The notes: generated from the letters alone by a model not told the origin. 64,000 bases of DNA from an uncultured Lysobacteraceae bacterium (GCA_902825775.1 CADECF010000001.1:124001-188000), one strand, 5' to 3'. Shown: positions 27,606 to 36,479, counted from the first letter of the stretch. Numbers and translations: made by a program.

Positions 27606-29803
27606 AGGCTCACCAGCATGGCGAAGAAGTTCTGCAGCAGGGCGGCGATGTCGCCGACCCAGCGCCGCGTCGCGGAACGGTCGCCTTCCAGCGTGCGGCC
27701 GTCGTCGAGTTTGTTGCTGTCCAAGTTGATGTTGCCGTCCGGATCCAATTGCGCCGATACGGCCTTGCTGCGTTTGACCCAGCTGAAGCGCTGCCAGGGT
27801 TGAGCGCCGTTCCAGCGCACGGTTTCGCTGCTGCCGTCGGCGAAGGTCACGCGCAATAGTTGCGGCACGTCGGCGCCGTTGCGGCGGACCAGCACCGTTG
27901 TACGGTACGGGAACGGGCCTTCGCCGTCCTTCGCCTTCGGATTCTTTTCTTTCCAGGCTTTACGCTTGTCTCCGACCGCCTTGTCCAGCGCCTCGCTGGT
28001 CACTTCGATGCGCTTGCCGCCGCGCTCGACGTAACCTGGCACGGGCAGCGCTTCCTCGCTCGAGAATTCGGCGACGCTGTCGTCGACCTTGCGCGTGGCG
28101 TAGACCTGCTGCGCGAAGATCCGCTCCACCGCCTCGCGCTGGCCGGTGCCTTCGATCAAGGCGTCGCGGAAATCGGCGATGCTGGGGTGGCGGAACTTCC
28201 AGCGGGCGTAGTACAGCTTGAAGGCGCGCTCGAGCGCCTGCTTGCCGACGCGCTGCTCCAGGTCGTGCATGGTCGTGGCCGTGCGCGAATAGACCGTGCC
28301 GTAGCTGCGGCTGGACATGCGGTTCCAGGAGTTCTGGCCGAGCGCATCGCCGGGCGCGTCGTTCATGGCGACGAGGCGCTCGTACTCGAAGCCGGCGACC
28401 GAGGGCGCGAAACCGACCCGCTTGAGGAACGGCGAGGTGAGGTCGATGCGCTGCTTGCGCTCGCGCAGCATGCGCTGGTCCCAGTATTCGTTGAGGCCTT
28501 CGTCCAGCATGGGTTCTTCGAATTCGTTCGAGGCCAGAATGCCGTAGAAATAGCCGTGGCCGAATTCGTGGATGGTGACGAAATCGAGGCCGTAGCGGTC
28601 CAGCGTGCCGGGATCGACGTTCTTGTAGCTGTCCGCGGTGAAGAACGTCGGGTATTCCATGCCGCCGGCTTCCTGCGCGTTGAACGGCGGGATCACCACG
28701 GTCACGGTCTTGTACGGGTACGGCCCGAGCGTGCGCGAAAAATAAGCCAGCGAATCGATCGTCGCCTGCAGCGCAGGCTTGGCGTTGGATTCGTATTCGG
28801 GCGGGTAGAGCACGCGCACCTTGACCCGCGGGCTGCCCGGGCCTTCGTAGACGCCGTCGAGCGGCTTGGCGTAACGGTTGTCCGCGGTCCAAGCGAAATC
28901 GTGCACGTCGTTCTGCACGAAACGATGCGTGATCTTGCCGTTCGCTTCGGCCGGCGCGCCGGTTTCTTCTCCCGTGGCGCCTACGGTATAGCCCTTCGGC
29001 ACGGTGATGCGCACGTCGTACTCGCCGAAATCGGCGTAGAACTCGCTGTGCATGTGGAATTCATGCGCGTTCCAGCGCGGCGCGATGGCGCCGCGTTCGC
29101 CGGGCAGTTCCAGCACGCCGATCTTCGGGAACCACTGCGCGACCAGGTGGAAAGTGCCGAAATAGCCGGTGCGCGCGGTGACGCGCGGCAGTTGGTTGAA
29201 GAAATCGATATCCAGCGTGGTGCTCGCGCCGGGCTCGACCGGTTGCGGCAGATCGAGCCGCACCACGGTACGATCGGTGGCCGGGCCGCCGTCGGGTTGC
29301 ACGAAACGCCAGCGCACCGCCTGGCCGTTCTGCTGCACGCGTTCGAGCTTGCTGTAACCCCAATCGCCGTCCTCGATCGGCACGTCGCTGCGGAAAGCGA
29401 AGTTGAGGTTGCGCTGTTCGGTCATGAACGTGCTGTTGGCGCTCTCGAACGCGTTCAAATACATGTGCAGATAAACAGCGCAGACCGGCTGCGCGCTGCG
29501 GTTGCGCCAGGTCAGCTTCTGCTTGCCGTCGATGGTGTGCTTGACCGGGTCGAGCGCGGCCTGGATGTCGTAGCGCACCACGCGATCGGACAGCGTCGCC
29601 TCGTCGCCTCCGCGCGGCCCGCCCCAGGCGTCTGCGGCACTGGGTACTGATACGGCCGCGGCGTTCGCGGCGGCGAAAGGAATATCGGCGCAACCCGCGC
29701 TCGCCGGCGCTGCCGGGGAGGGCGCGGATTGTTTCGCGGCGAAGGCTGCGAACGGCAGGCAGAGCAGCAGGCCCAGCGCCGTCCAGGCTCGGATCCTCGG
29801 CAT
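27602..29803 (-). CDS. M1 family zinc metallopeptidase, exported
   Basis: 733 residues with a signal peptide (to about residue 23). The zinc site is HEFGH (about 411-415) followed 18 residues on by the glutamate in 'MLDEGLNEYWD', and the aminopeptidase exopeptidase motif 'AGGMEYPTFF' precedes it. M1 peptidases remove N-terminal residues from peptides; this one acts in the periplasm or outside. It is first in the operon with the membrane protein and DUF885 peptidase. Reads divergently from the GFA gene with 130 bases between the starts. Confidence 0.92.
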   Translation of the reverse strand: MPRIRAWTALGLLLCLPFAAFAAKQSAPSPAAPASAGCADIPFAAANAAAVSVPSAADAWGGPRGGDEATLSDRVVRYDIQAALDPVKHTIDGKQKLTWRNRSAQPVCAVYLHMYLNAFESANSTFMTEQRNLNFAFRSDVPIEDGDWGYSKLERVQQNGQAVRWRFVQPDGGPATDRTVVRLDLPQPVEPGASTTLDIDFFNQLPRVTARTGYFGTFHLVAQWFPKIGVLELPGERGAIAPRWNAHEFHMHSEFYADFGEYDVRITVPKGYTVGATGEETGAPAEANGKITHRFVQNDVHDFAWTADNRYAKPLDGVYEGPGSPRVKVRVLYPPEYESNAKPALQATIDSLAYFSRTLGPYPYKTVTVVIPPFNAQEAGGMEYPTFFTADSYKNVDPGTLDRYGLDFVTIHEFGHGYFYGILASNEFEEPMLDEGLNEYWDQRMLRERKQRIDLTSPFLKRVGFAPSVAGFEYERLVAMNDAPGDALGQNSWNRMSSRSYGTVYSRTATTMHDLEQRVGKQALERAFKLYYARWKFRHPSIADFRDALIEGTGQREAVERIFAQQVYATRKVDDSVAEFSSEEALPVPGYVERGGKRIEVTSEALDKAVGDKRKAWKEKNPKAKDGEGPFPYRTTVLVRRNGADVPQLLRVTFADGSSETVRWNGAQPWQRFSWVKRSKAVSAQLDPDGNINLDSNKLDDGRTLEGDRSATRRWVGDIAALLQNFFAMLVSL

Positions 29804-29933
29804 AGTGCGTTTCCCCGTGAGAGCAGCCGGTGAGACTGCGCCAATCGCTGCGAACCGGCAAGCAGTACCCTCGGCCGATGCGGCCCGCCGCGGATCGCGT
29901 TATCTTTATCGTCTTCCCACGGCGGAGCGCGGC

Positions 29934-30284
29934 ATGAAACACCAAGGCAGTTGCCATTGCGGCCGGGTCGCATTCGAACTCGACGCCGACGTGACCGAAG
30001 CGATCGACTGCAATTGTTCGATGTGCCGCCGCCGCGGCTCGCTGCTCGCATTCTTCCCGCGCGAGGCGCTGACCTTGAAGACGCCCGAATCGGACTATGC
30101 GACTTATCGCTTCAACAAGGAAAAGATCGATCACCACTTCTGCCCGAACTGCGGCACCGCGCCGTTCAGCGAGGCGGTGAATCCCAGGACCGGCGAGCCC
30201 ATGGCCGCGGTCAATGTCCGTTGCCTGCCGGACGTGGATTTGTCCGCGATCAGGATCAATCCGTTCGACGGCGCCAGTCTCTAG
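29934..30284 (+). CDS. GFA (CENP-V/formaldehyde-activating-like) family zinc protein
   Basis: 116 residues. 'HQGSCHCGRVAFELD' and 'CNCSMCRRRGSLLAFF' supply Cys ligands, and 'HHFCPNCGTAPFSE' completes the zinc sites. GFA-family proteins have a beta-tent fold; only some bind glutathione, and most, including this one, have unknown function. ATG 29934 starts directly before the conserved GSCHCG. The frame is open upstream to 29805 but carries no family sequence. Confidence 0.9.
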   Translation: MKHQGSCHCGRVAFELDADVTEAIDCNCSMCRRRGSLLAFFPREALTLKTPESDYATYRFNKEKIDHHFCPNCGTAPFSEAVNPRTGEPMAAVNVRCLPDVDLSAIRINPFDGASL

Positions 30285-30304
30285 CTTTCTGTGAGGGCGG
30301 TTCT

Positions 30305-30392
30305 TGTGGGAGCGGTTTCAGCCGCGAGCTTTTTTTCTCAGGAGTAGGCGTCACAGAGCACAAAGCTCGCGGCTGAAGCCGCTCCTACAGAA
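30305..30392. repeat. Inverted repeat doublet, family B
   Basis: gtgggagcggtttcagccgc at 30306-30325 pairs with gcggctgaagccgctcctac at 30370-30389. The arms are about 25 bases and include gagcttt / aaagctc. Other family B copies are at 46156-46241, 52101-52181, 53636-53735 and 60508-60604. Confidence 0.92.
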
Positions 30393-30475
30393 AAGCCGAG
30401 AAAAATCGCGGCATGGCCCTTGCGGAACGCGAATCCCGCGACCTAGGCTAGGCCCTCGCAATCGAGGGGGACGCC

Positions 30476-31357
30476 ATGCGCCATATTCTGTTGCTGACTT
30501 GTTGCCTGCTGGCCGCACCGGCTTTCGCTCAAGAATGTCCGCCCGCGGGCCAGACGAAAACGTCGCTGCAGGCGCTCAAAGCGCTGCAATTCACGCTGCC
30601 GGATGCTGCCGAGAAGTCGAAGCTCGCGGACGGCTTGCTCGCCTGCCTGGGCGACCCCGATTCGGAAGTGCGCGACGGCATCGCCTACGAGGCGTTGACG
30701 CAATGGATGCGCGCGGGCGATTTCGACGCCGATGCGTTGCGCGGCATGCGCGACAAGCTCTACGCGATGCTGGACGCGGACGACAAACTGGGTTTTGCGC
30801 ATCCGTTCGCAGCGCTGGTGTTGTCCGAAGTGGCCCGTACCGACCGGATCAAACCTTGGATGTCCCCGGAAGAACGCGTCGCGATGGTCGACCGCGCAGC
30901 GGCCTATGTCGAATCGGTGCGCGACTATCGCGGCTACATAGACGGCGAAGGCTGGCGCCACGGCGTGGCGCACGGCGCGGACTGGCTGATGCAGTTGTCG
31001 CTGAATCCTGCTTTGGAACGTGCGCAGCTCGACCGCATCCTGGCGGGCGTCGCCTCGCAGGCGTTGCCGGAAACCGGCCACGCTTACGTATTCGGCGAAC
31101 CCGGGCGTTTGGCACGGCCGGTGTTGTACGTCGCCCAGCGCGGGATGCTGTCCGATTCCGATTGGGAGGCTTGGTTCGCGGCGTTCCCGCCCAAGCTGGG
31201 CAAGCTCAATCGCGAGCAATACACGAATTGGATGGCGCGCCGGCACGATCTGCTCGCGTTCCTGACCGGTTTGTATCTGGAAGCCGACCAGGCCGAAGAC
31301 GCGAAGATCAAAGCCCTGAAGCCGGCGATCGTGGCGGCGTTGAAGCAGGTGCAATAG
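30476..31357 (+). CDS. Exported DUF2785 domain protein
   Basis: 293 residues with a signal peptide (MRHILLLTCCLLAAPAFAQ). The mature part is all-helical: 'LADGLLACLGDPDSEVRDGIAYEALTQWM', 'YRGYIDGEGWRHGVAHGADWLMQLSLNP' and 'WMARRHDLLAFLTGLYLEAD' match DUF2785, a HEAT-like family of unknown function in the periplasm. Single-gene unit, with repeat clusters on both sides. Confidence 0.85.
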   Translation: MRHILLLTCCLLAAPAFAQECPPAGQTKTSLQALKALQFTLPDAAEKSKLADGLLACLGDPDSEVRDGIAYEALTQWMRAGDFDADALRGMRDKLYAMLDADDKLGFAHPFAALVLSEVARTDRIKPWMSPEERVAMVDRAAAYVESVRDYRGYIDGEGWRHGVAHGADWLMQLSLNPALERAQLDRILAGVASQALPETGHAYVFGEPGRLARPVLYVAQRGMLSDSDWEAWFAAFPPKLGKLNREQYTNWMARRHDLLAFLTGLYLEADQAEDAKIKALKPAIVAALKQVQ

Positions 31358-31422
31358 CGGCGTACCGCGGCACTGCCGTCATCCCGGCGAAAGCCGAAAT
31401 CCGGCGCCTTTGCTCCGGCTTC

Positions 31423-31788
31423 GTAGAGCGGAGCTTGTTCCGCTGCTCCTGCTTTTGAAGCCGTCATCCCGGCGAAGGCCCCGATCCAGCGCCGTTGCTT
31501 TGGCTTTGTAGAGCGGAGCTTGCTCCGCTGCTCTTTGCTCGCGGGCTCTCGCGACCTGCCTCACTGCGTTCCGGGTTCCGTCCGCTAAAAACACGGCCGG
31601 GTTACTTTCTTTGGGCCAACAAGGAAAGCATGCCCTGAGCTTGTCGAAGGGTGACCCGCGCGCAGCGCGGAAGCCCTTTCCATCCGGGAGCCGCTGCGTC
31701 ATTCACCGGTCACGTCGCGCCTGGATCCCGGCATGCGCCGGGATGACGGCTTAAGGGCAAGAGCAGCGGAGCAAGCTCCGCTCTACAA
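31423..31788. repeat. Cluster of family D palindromes and longer mosaic repeats in a 462-base gene-free gap
   Basis: The gap 31358-31819 contains two forward units of gtagagcggagcttgctccg (31431-31450 with a mismatch, 31507-31526), one inverse unit at 31761-31788, and a gccgtcatcccggcgaaggc unit. A longer mosaic runs from about 31590 to 31755, with actttctttgggccaac, gacccgcgcgcagcgcgg and ctggatcccggcatgcgccg. Pieces of this mosaic recur in inverse order at 58500-58660. No gene is supported here. Confidence 0.85.
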
Positions 31789-31819
31789 AGGCGGAGCCGG
31801 TTCGCTGGGATGAAAAACG

Positions 31820-32734
31820 TCAGACAGCGGCCGTCGGCGGCAACGGCGTGTTCTCGTCCTGCGCTTCGCGCTTGAGCCAGTCGATGAAGATAGCCGCGTT
31901 CTTCGTCAGCGGGCGATGCGCGGGATGCACCGCGTAGTAGGCGAAGCGCGTCTTCAATGCGGGGCCGGGCAGGCGTACGAGTTCGTAGCGCTGCAGATAC
32001 GGCATGGCGATGTACTTGCGCGCCAGCGCTGCACCGATGCCGTATACCGCAGCGCGCATCACGTCGGTGCTGTCGCTCATCAGATGCATGTCGGGCAGGC
32101 GCAGGCCGCGCAGGCCGGCGGCGCGGAACCAGTCCCGCCAGCCCTGCAAGGCATGATCGGAAAGCAGCGGCAAAGTGGCGATTTGCCGCGGTTCGGCGAT
32201 GAGATCGATGCCGGCCAGCGCCGGCGACGCTACCGGGAACAGTTCGTCGTCCATCAGATGGTGCGCGCTGAGTCCGGGCCAATGGCCGGGACCATGGCGG
32301 ATGGCGAGATCGGCGCCGCCTTCGTCGAAACGCGTCAGCGCCACTTCGGTTTCGATGCTGATCCGGATGTTGGGATGCGATGCGAGGAATCGCGACAGCC
32401 GCGGCAACAGCCAGCAATAGGTCAGCGAATGCAGCGTGTTGATGCGCAGTCGCTCTTCGGCGCGGGATTTGCCCAGCGACTCGGCTACCGCCTCCAGATC
32501 GGACACCGCGACCGACGCCGCATCCGCCAGAAGTCGGCCTTCGCCGGTCAGGGACACGCCGCGCGCGTGGCGCTGGAATAAGGCGATGCCGAGCATGCCT
32601 TCGAGCTTGCGCACGTGGTGGCTCACTGCGCTCGCGGTCAGGTGCAACTCCTCGGCGGCATGCGCGAAGTTCTGGTGGCGGGCGGCCGCGGCGAACACGC
32701 CGAGGGCGGGTAACAGGCTGGGGCGCAGGTTCAT
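31820..32734 (-). CDS. LysR-family transcriptional regulator (GcvA-like)
   Basis: 304 residues. The N-terminal winged HTH ('LGVFAAAARHQNFAHAAEELHLTASAVSHHVRKLE') and substrate-binding domain ('EVALTRFDEGGADLAIRHGPGHWPG') match the GcvA-like LysR subgroup. It is divergent from a DMT transporter gene, with 103 bases between the starts. By the usual LysR logic it probably controls that transporter; no T-N11-A box was securely identified. The effector is unknown. ATG 32734 begins at the conserved HTH N-terminus. Confidence 0.9.
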   Translation of the reverse strand: MNLRPSLLPALGVFAAAARHQNFAHAAEELHLTASAVSHHVRKLEGMLGIALFQRHARGVSLTGEGRLLADAASVAVSDLEAVAESLGKSRAEERLRINTLHSLTYCWLLPRLSRFLASHPNIRISIETEVALTRFDEGGADLAIRHGPGHWPGLSAHHLMDDELFPVASPALAGIDLIAEPRQIATLPLLSDHALQGWRDWFRAAGLRGLRLPDMHLMSDSTDVMRAAVYGIGAALARKYIAMPYLQRYELVRLPGPALKTRFAYYAVHPAHRPLTKNAAIFIDWLKREAQDENTPLPPTAAV

Positions 32735-32837
32735 GCTAAGACCCAAATTAGATTTGTGGCTCGAGCGCAAAGTATGCGCTTGTGGGCGTTCCGGGGAAAC
32801 GGAGAATAGCGTCAAGACCCCTGCTGGATTGCTGGAT

Positions 32838-33746
32838 ATGGCTACGATCGACTGCAGCACCGCCTCCGCGCCGACCCTGGCACGGCCCGCGGTGCGCGAC
32901 TTGATGACGCCGCTGGAGCTGATCGTGCTGGGCGCGATCTGGGGCGCATCCTTCCTTTTCATGCGCATCGCCGCCAACGATTTCGGCGCTGTGCCGCTGG
33001 TCGAAGTGCGGCTCGCGCTCGGCTCCCTCGTCCTGCTGCCGTTCCTGTGGCGCGCGCGGGCACAATTCCCGGCACGCTTGTGGCCGAAATTGGCGCTGAT
33101 CGGCGCGATCAATTCGGCGATCCCGTTCATCCTGTTCGCCTGGGCCGCACAGCGCGCACCCGCCGGTGTCGGCGCGATTTGCAATGCGATGGTCGTGCTT
33201 TTCACGGCGCTCGTGGGTTTCCTGTTCTTCGGCGAAAAAATCGGCACGCGCCGGGCGACCGCGCTGTTCGCCGGTTTCGCCGGCGTGGTGGTGCTGGCGA
33301 GCGGCAAAGTCGCCGGCGCCAGCGTCGGCTGGGCCGTGGTGGCGGGTGCGGCGGCGGCTTTCCTGTACGGCATCGGCATCAACCTGGTGCGTCGCCATCT
33401 GACCGGGCTGCCGCCCGCAGCCGTTGCGGCCGCGACGCTGGGCGTTTCGGCTTTGCTGACGCTGCCGTTCGCGGCTTCGGTCTGGCCGCAAGAAGCGATC
33501 GGACTGCAGTCGTGGCTGGCTGCGGCGATGCTGGGCGTGTTGTGCACCGGCATCGCTTTCGTCATGTATTACCGGCTGATCGCGCGTATCGGCGCCAGCC
33601 GCGCGTCGACCGTGACCTACCTGGTTCCGCTGTTCGGCGTCGCCTGGGCCTGGATGCTGCTCGACGAGCCGCTGACATTGACCATGGGCATCGCCGGTGC
33701 GCTGATCCTGGGCAGCGTGGCGATGAGTCAGCGCGCGCAGAAATAA
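32838..33746 (+). CDS. EamA/DMT-family transporter
   Basis: 302 residues with ten membrane segments in two EamA repeats: 'LIVLGAIWGASFLFMRIAANDFG' starts the first, 'LGVLCTGIAFVMYYRLIARIG' and 'YLVPLFGVAWAWMLLDEPLTLTMGIAGALILGSVAM' end the second. It is an inner-membrane exporter of unknown substrate, probably regulated by the divergent LysR gene. ATG 32838 places the start 20 residues before the first TM. Confidence 0.88.
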   Translation: MATIDCSTASAPTLARPAVRDLMTPLELIVLGAIWGASFLFMRIAANDFGAVPLVEVRLALGSLVLLPFLWRARAQFPARLWPKLALIGAINSAIPFILFAWAAQRAPAGVGAICNAMVVLFTALVGFLFFGEKIGTRRATALFAGFAGVVVLASGKVAGASVGWAVVAGAAAAFLYGIGINLVRRHLTGLPPAAVAAATLGVSALLTLPFAASVWPQEAIGLQSWLAAAMLGVLCTGIAFVMYYRLIARIGASRASTVTYLVPLFGVAWAWMLLDEPLTLTMGIAGALILGSVAMSQRAQK

Positions 33747-33794
33747 GCCGGCGCGCGACCGCGCGCCGTATTCCGAAACCTTCCTCCATAACGG

Positions 33795-34646
33795 ATGGTC
33801 TGCGTCATGCGTGATCGCTTGTCGCGTCGCGATTTCCTCAACGGTCTGGCCGCAGCGGCCGTCCTGTCTGCATTCCCGCTTGGGCGCGCAGTCGCATCGC
33901 CCGCGCTGCGAGCGCAACGGCTCGCCTGGGCCGGCGTGCGCCTGCAACTGGATACGGCCACGTTGTTCCTGGATCCGCTGACGAATCCCGATGTCTGGGG
34001 CGTCGCGTTGAAGGATCCGCTGATCCCGGTATCTGTCGACAAAGGCGATCGTTACGTGCTGGCCACGCATCGCCACCCCGACCACTGCGATCCGGTCGCG
34101 ATCCGCCAGGCCTTGGGCACCAACGGCACGCTGGTGGTGGCAGCGAGTGCCGGCAGCCCGATTAGCGGCGATTTCCGCACTCGCCTGGCGCCGCTTTACG
34201 AACCGCAGGTGCTGGGCGACTTCACCGCGACCGCCGTGCCGGCGGCCGATGGCTACGGCGATGTACAAGTCTCGTGGATCGTTTCCGGCGGCGGCCGGCG
34301 CATCATCCATTGCGGCGATACCTTATGGCACGGCGCGTGGTGGCAGATCGGCCGCCAGTATGGGCCGTTCGACGCCGCGTTCCTGCCGATCAACGGCGCC
34401 AAGTTCGCCTGGCGCAAGCCGGTCAGCGACATAAGCGCGGTATTGACGCCCGAACAGGCCGTCGCGGCGGCCGTGGTGATGGGCGCGAAACAAATCGTGC
34501 CGATCCACTACGGCGTCAGCGGCGCAGAAGGCTACAGCGAGTTGCCGGATGTCGAAGCTTCGTTGACGCGGATCGCGGCGGAGCGGGGTATCGGCGTTGA
34601 AGTACGCCGCCCCGGCGAATGGCTCGAGTGGACACCCAACCGATGA
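33795..34646 (+). CDS. TAT-exported metallo-beta-lactamase-fold hydrolase (UlaG-like)
   Basis: 283 residues (279 from the ATG at 33807). A twin-arginine signal (SRRDFLNG) precedes an MBL-fold domain: 'THRHPDHCDP' (HxHxD-type site: H-R-H-P-D-H), 'IIHCGDTLWHG' and 'IVPIHYGVSG'. It belongs to the UlaG/RNase Z-like branch of metal-dependent hydrolases. Substrate unknown. It starts a three-gene unit with a cupin (8 bases on) and a cyclase, which suggests a small catabolic or detoxification set. Confidence 0.87.
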   Translation: MVCVMRDRLSRRDFLNGLAAAAVLSAFPLGRAVASPALRAQRLAWAGVRLQLDTATLFLDPLTNPDVWGVALKDPLIPVSVDKGDRYVLATHRHPDHCDPVAIRQALGTNGTLVVAASAGSPISGDFRTRLAPLYEPQVLGDFTATAVPAADGYGDVQVSWIVSGGGRRIIHCGDTLWHGAWWQIGRQYGPFDAAFLPINGAKFAWRKPVSDISAVLTPEQAVAAAVVMGAKQIVPIHYGVSGAEGYSELPDVEASLTRIAAERGIGVEVRRPGEWLEWTPNR

Positions 34647-34653
34647 GGCATGC

Positions 34654-34971
34654 ATGAGCGGAATAGCAGGACAAGTCGAAGCGCTGCAAACAGGAAATGC
34701 GCCGCGGATCGAAATCGGCGACGGCTGTTATCGCCGCGACCTGCCCAGCGTGGCGGGCGTGCGCGCCTGGATCGTCGAGATGGCGCCCGGCAGCCAGTGG
34801 CCGCATGTGGACGAGCATCCGGAGGGCGAAGACGTCTACGTGATCGAAGGCGAGATGATCGAAGGCGACCGCCGTTTTCCGGCCGGCAGCTACCTGCATT
34901 TCGCGGCCGGCTCCTCGCACCAGCCGCGCACGGAGACCGGTGTCCGCCTGCTCGGCTGGAATCCGCGTTAG
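34654..34971 (+). CDS. Cupin domain protein
   Basis: 105 residues from ATG 34654. 'VEMAPGSQWPHVDEHPEGEDVYVIEGEMIEGDRRFPAGSYLHFAAGSSHQPRTETGVRLLGWNP' is a complete cupin with metal ligands His-x-x-x-His-(x)-Glu and a later His. It resembles ChrR/anti-sigma-type cupins, but is free-standing. It sits 7 bases after the MBL-fold hydrolase stop, so is translated with it. Confidence 0.85.
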   Translation: MSGIAGQVEALQTGNAPRIEIGDGCYRRDLPSVAGVRAWIVEMAPGSQWPHVDEHPEGEDVYVIEGEMIEGDRRFPAGSYLHFAAGSSHQPRTETGVRLLGWNPR

Positions 34972-35042
34972 GAGGTTTCCGGTTTGACGCAGGCATCCAA
35001 AAGAGCGAAGTTTCCACCGTCGTCCAGCAAGAGCGCAGCGCC

Positions 35043-35945
35043 ATGAACCAGCAGCAAAAACGCGTCGTTTTCGACTTCGAATTCGCGTTCACCAATGGCG
35101 GCGGCATCCAGGGCCAGGATTTCCGGCTGGATATCGATGGCGACGACATCGCCGACGAAGCGCTGGTCGACTATGTCGTGCGCGACCTGCGCCTGCTGAT
35201 GGTCGGCCCGGCCCGCATCCTCAACAAACGCATCATCGTCGAGCCGCACAAGCGCAAGGCCGCGGCAACGGACGCGCAGCGCGTCTATATCGACCTGAGC
35301 CACACGATCGAGGACGGCCTGGTGACGTATCCGGGTTTGCCGGCGGCGCGGATCTGCGATTATCTGAGCCGCGAACAGTCGCGCGAGCGCTATGCGCCGG
35401 GCACCGAATTCCAGATCGGCAAGATCGAAATGGTGGCCAATACGGGCACTTATATCGACTGCCCTTCGCATCGCTACGAGCACGGCAAAGACCTGTCGCA
35501 GGTCGGGCCGGAAGCGTTCGCGGATCTCGACGGCATCGTCGTCCGCGCCGATCACCGCGAGGTGCAGGCCATCGGCGCCGGATTCTTCCGCGACAAGGAA
35601 CTGCGCGGCCGCGCCGTACTGGTGCACACCGGCTGGGATGCGCACTGGGCCGTGCCCGAATACGCCGTCGGTCATCCCTATCTCACCGAAGACGCGGCGA
35701 TCTACCTGCGCGACTGCGGCGTGCGCCTGGTCGGCATCGATTCGATGAATATCGACGATACGCGCGGCAACTCGCGACCGTTGCATTCCACGCTGCTTGG
35801 CGCGGAGATCCTGATCGTCGAGCACCTGTGCAACCTGGGCGCGCTGCCGGACGAAGGTTTCGCGTTCAGCGCGATTCCGCCGAAAGTGCGCGGGATGGGG
35901 ACGTTCCCGGTGCGGGCTCTGGCCCGATTGCCGCTGGCGCGTTGA
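35043..35945 (+). CDS. Cyclase family (kynurenine-formamidase-like) metalloenzyme with N-terminal extension
   Basis: 300 residues from ATG 35043. Residues about 78-298 are a cyclase/KynB-like domain: 'YIDLSHTIEDGLVTYPG', 'GTYIDCPSHRYEHGKD' (the HxGTHxD region here 'NTGTYIDCPSHRY'), 'VLVHTGWDAHW' and 'GIDSMNIDDT'. The His of the canonical 'GTHxD' is replaced by Tyr and the metal site is therefore uncertain. The first 75 residues ('FDFEFAFTNGGGIQGQDFRLDIDGDDI') are a separate acidic domain I do not recognise. It closes the operon with the MBL hydrolase and cupin. Confidence 0.83.
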   Translation: MNQQQKRVVFDFEFAFTNGGGIQGQDFRLDIDGDDIADEALVDYVVRDLRLLMVGPARILNKRIIVEPHKRKAAATDAQRVYIDLSHTIEDGLVTYPGLPAARICDYLSREQSRERYAPGTEFQIGKIEMVANTGTYIDCPSHRYEHGKDLSQVGPEAFADLDGIVVRADHREVQAIGAGFFRDKELRGRAVLVHTGWDAHWAVPEYAVGHPYLTEDAAIYLRDCGVRLVGIDSMNIDDTRGNSRPLHSTLLGAEILIVEHLCNLGALPDEGFAFSAIPPKVRGMGTFPVRALARLPLAR

Positions 35946-35950
35946 AGCGT

Positions 35951-36112
35951 TTTTTGACACGGATCAGAGCGAAAAAAGCGGATAAAACAAAAAAGTTCTT
36001 GCCGTAGGGCGGGTCCTCACCCGCCGAATGCAAGGCGCCGCGATGCGCAATCAGCCAACATTTCGCTTTATCCGCTTTATCCGCTTTTTTCGCTCTGATC
36101 CGTGTCTAAAAA
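35951..36112. repeat. 162-bp element with 31-bp perfect terminal inverted repeats
   Basis: The left arm begins tttttgacacggatcagagc and continues gaaaaaagcggataaa (to 35986). The right arm is its inverse complement, from 36076, with 31 matching bases and a one-base indel at the outer end. A duplicated tttatccgc precedes the right arm. Between the arms lies one palindrome of family G (about 36005-36028). It separates two convergent genes and could fold into a very long hairpin. Confidence 0.9.
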
Positions 36113-36118
36113 AGCTCT

Positions 36119-36409
36119 TCACTCGTCTTCCTCGAACTCCACCAGCGCATCCAGATCGAACGCCAACGCCTCGGCCGCTTCGCGCACCTTGCGCGCGGTA
36201 GCTTCGTTCGGCGCTTCTATCTCCAGCGCATGCGTGCCCGGACCCTGGTCGTCCGGCAATCCGGCGGAGCTGGAATCGTCGTCGTCCATATGCGGCATCA
36301 GGTCTTCGACTTCCTCGACGTGTTCGATGCCTTCCAGGCTCTGCATCAGGTTGATCATGGCGCGGGCGTCGTCGTCGCTGCCGGTCAGTCGCAAACGCAG
36401 AGTGGGCAT
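36119..36409 (-). CDS. Small acidic protein of unknown function
   Basis: 96 residues from ATG 36409. It begins 'PTLRLRLTGSDDDARAMINLMQSLEGIEHVEEVEDL', an alpha/beta pattern like a ferredoxin-like or ACT-like fold, has an Asp/Ser-rich middle ('HMDDDDSSSAGLPDDQG'), then 'THALEIEAPNEATARKVREAAEALAFDLDALVEFEEDE'. It is very acidic throughout and has no signal or membrane segment. I recognise no family. It lies between the terminal-repeat element and the MFS gene and is read alone. Confidence 0.65.
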   Translation of the reverse strand: MPTLRLRLTGSDDDARAMINLMQSLEGIEHVEEVEDLMPHMDDDDSSSAGLPDDQGPGTHALEIEAPNEATARKVREAAEALAFDLDALVEFEEDE

Positions 36410-36479
36410 ATCGATACCAAAACGCGGGGATTTGAGACAGGCTAGGTGCAAAATAGCTAAGCGCACGTGATGACCGGCG

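Noticed and set aside
31358..31819. tRNA or small gene in the 462-base gap
   Set aside because: I looked for cloverleaf patterns and short coding frames with ribosome-binding sites and saw only repeat units.
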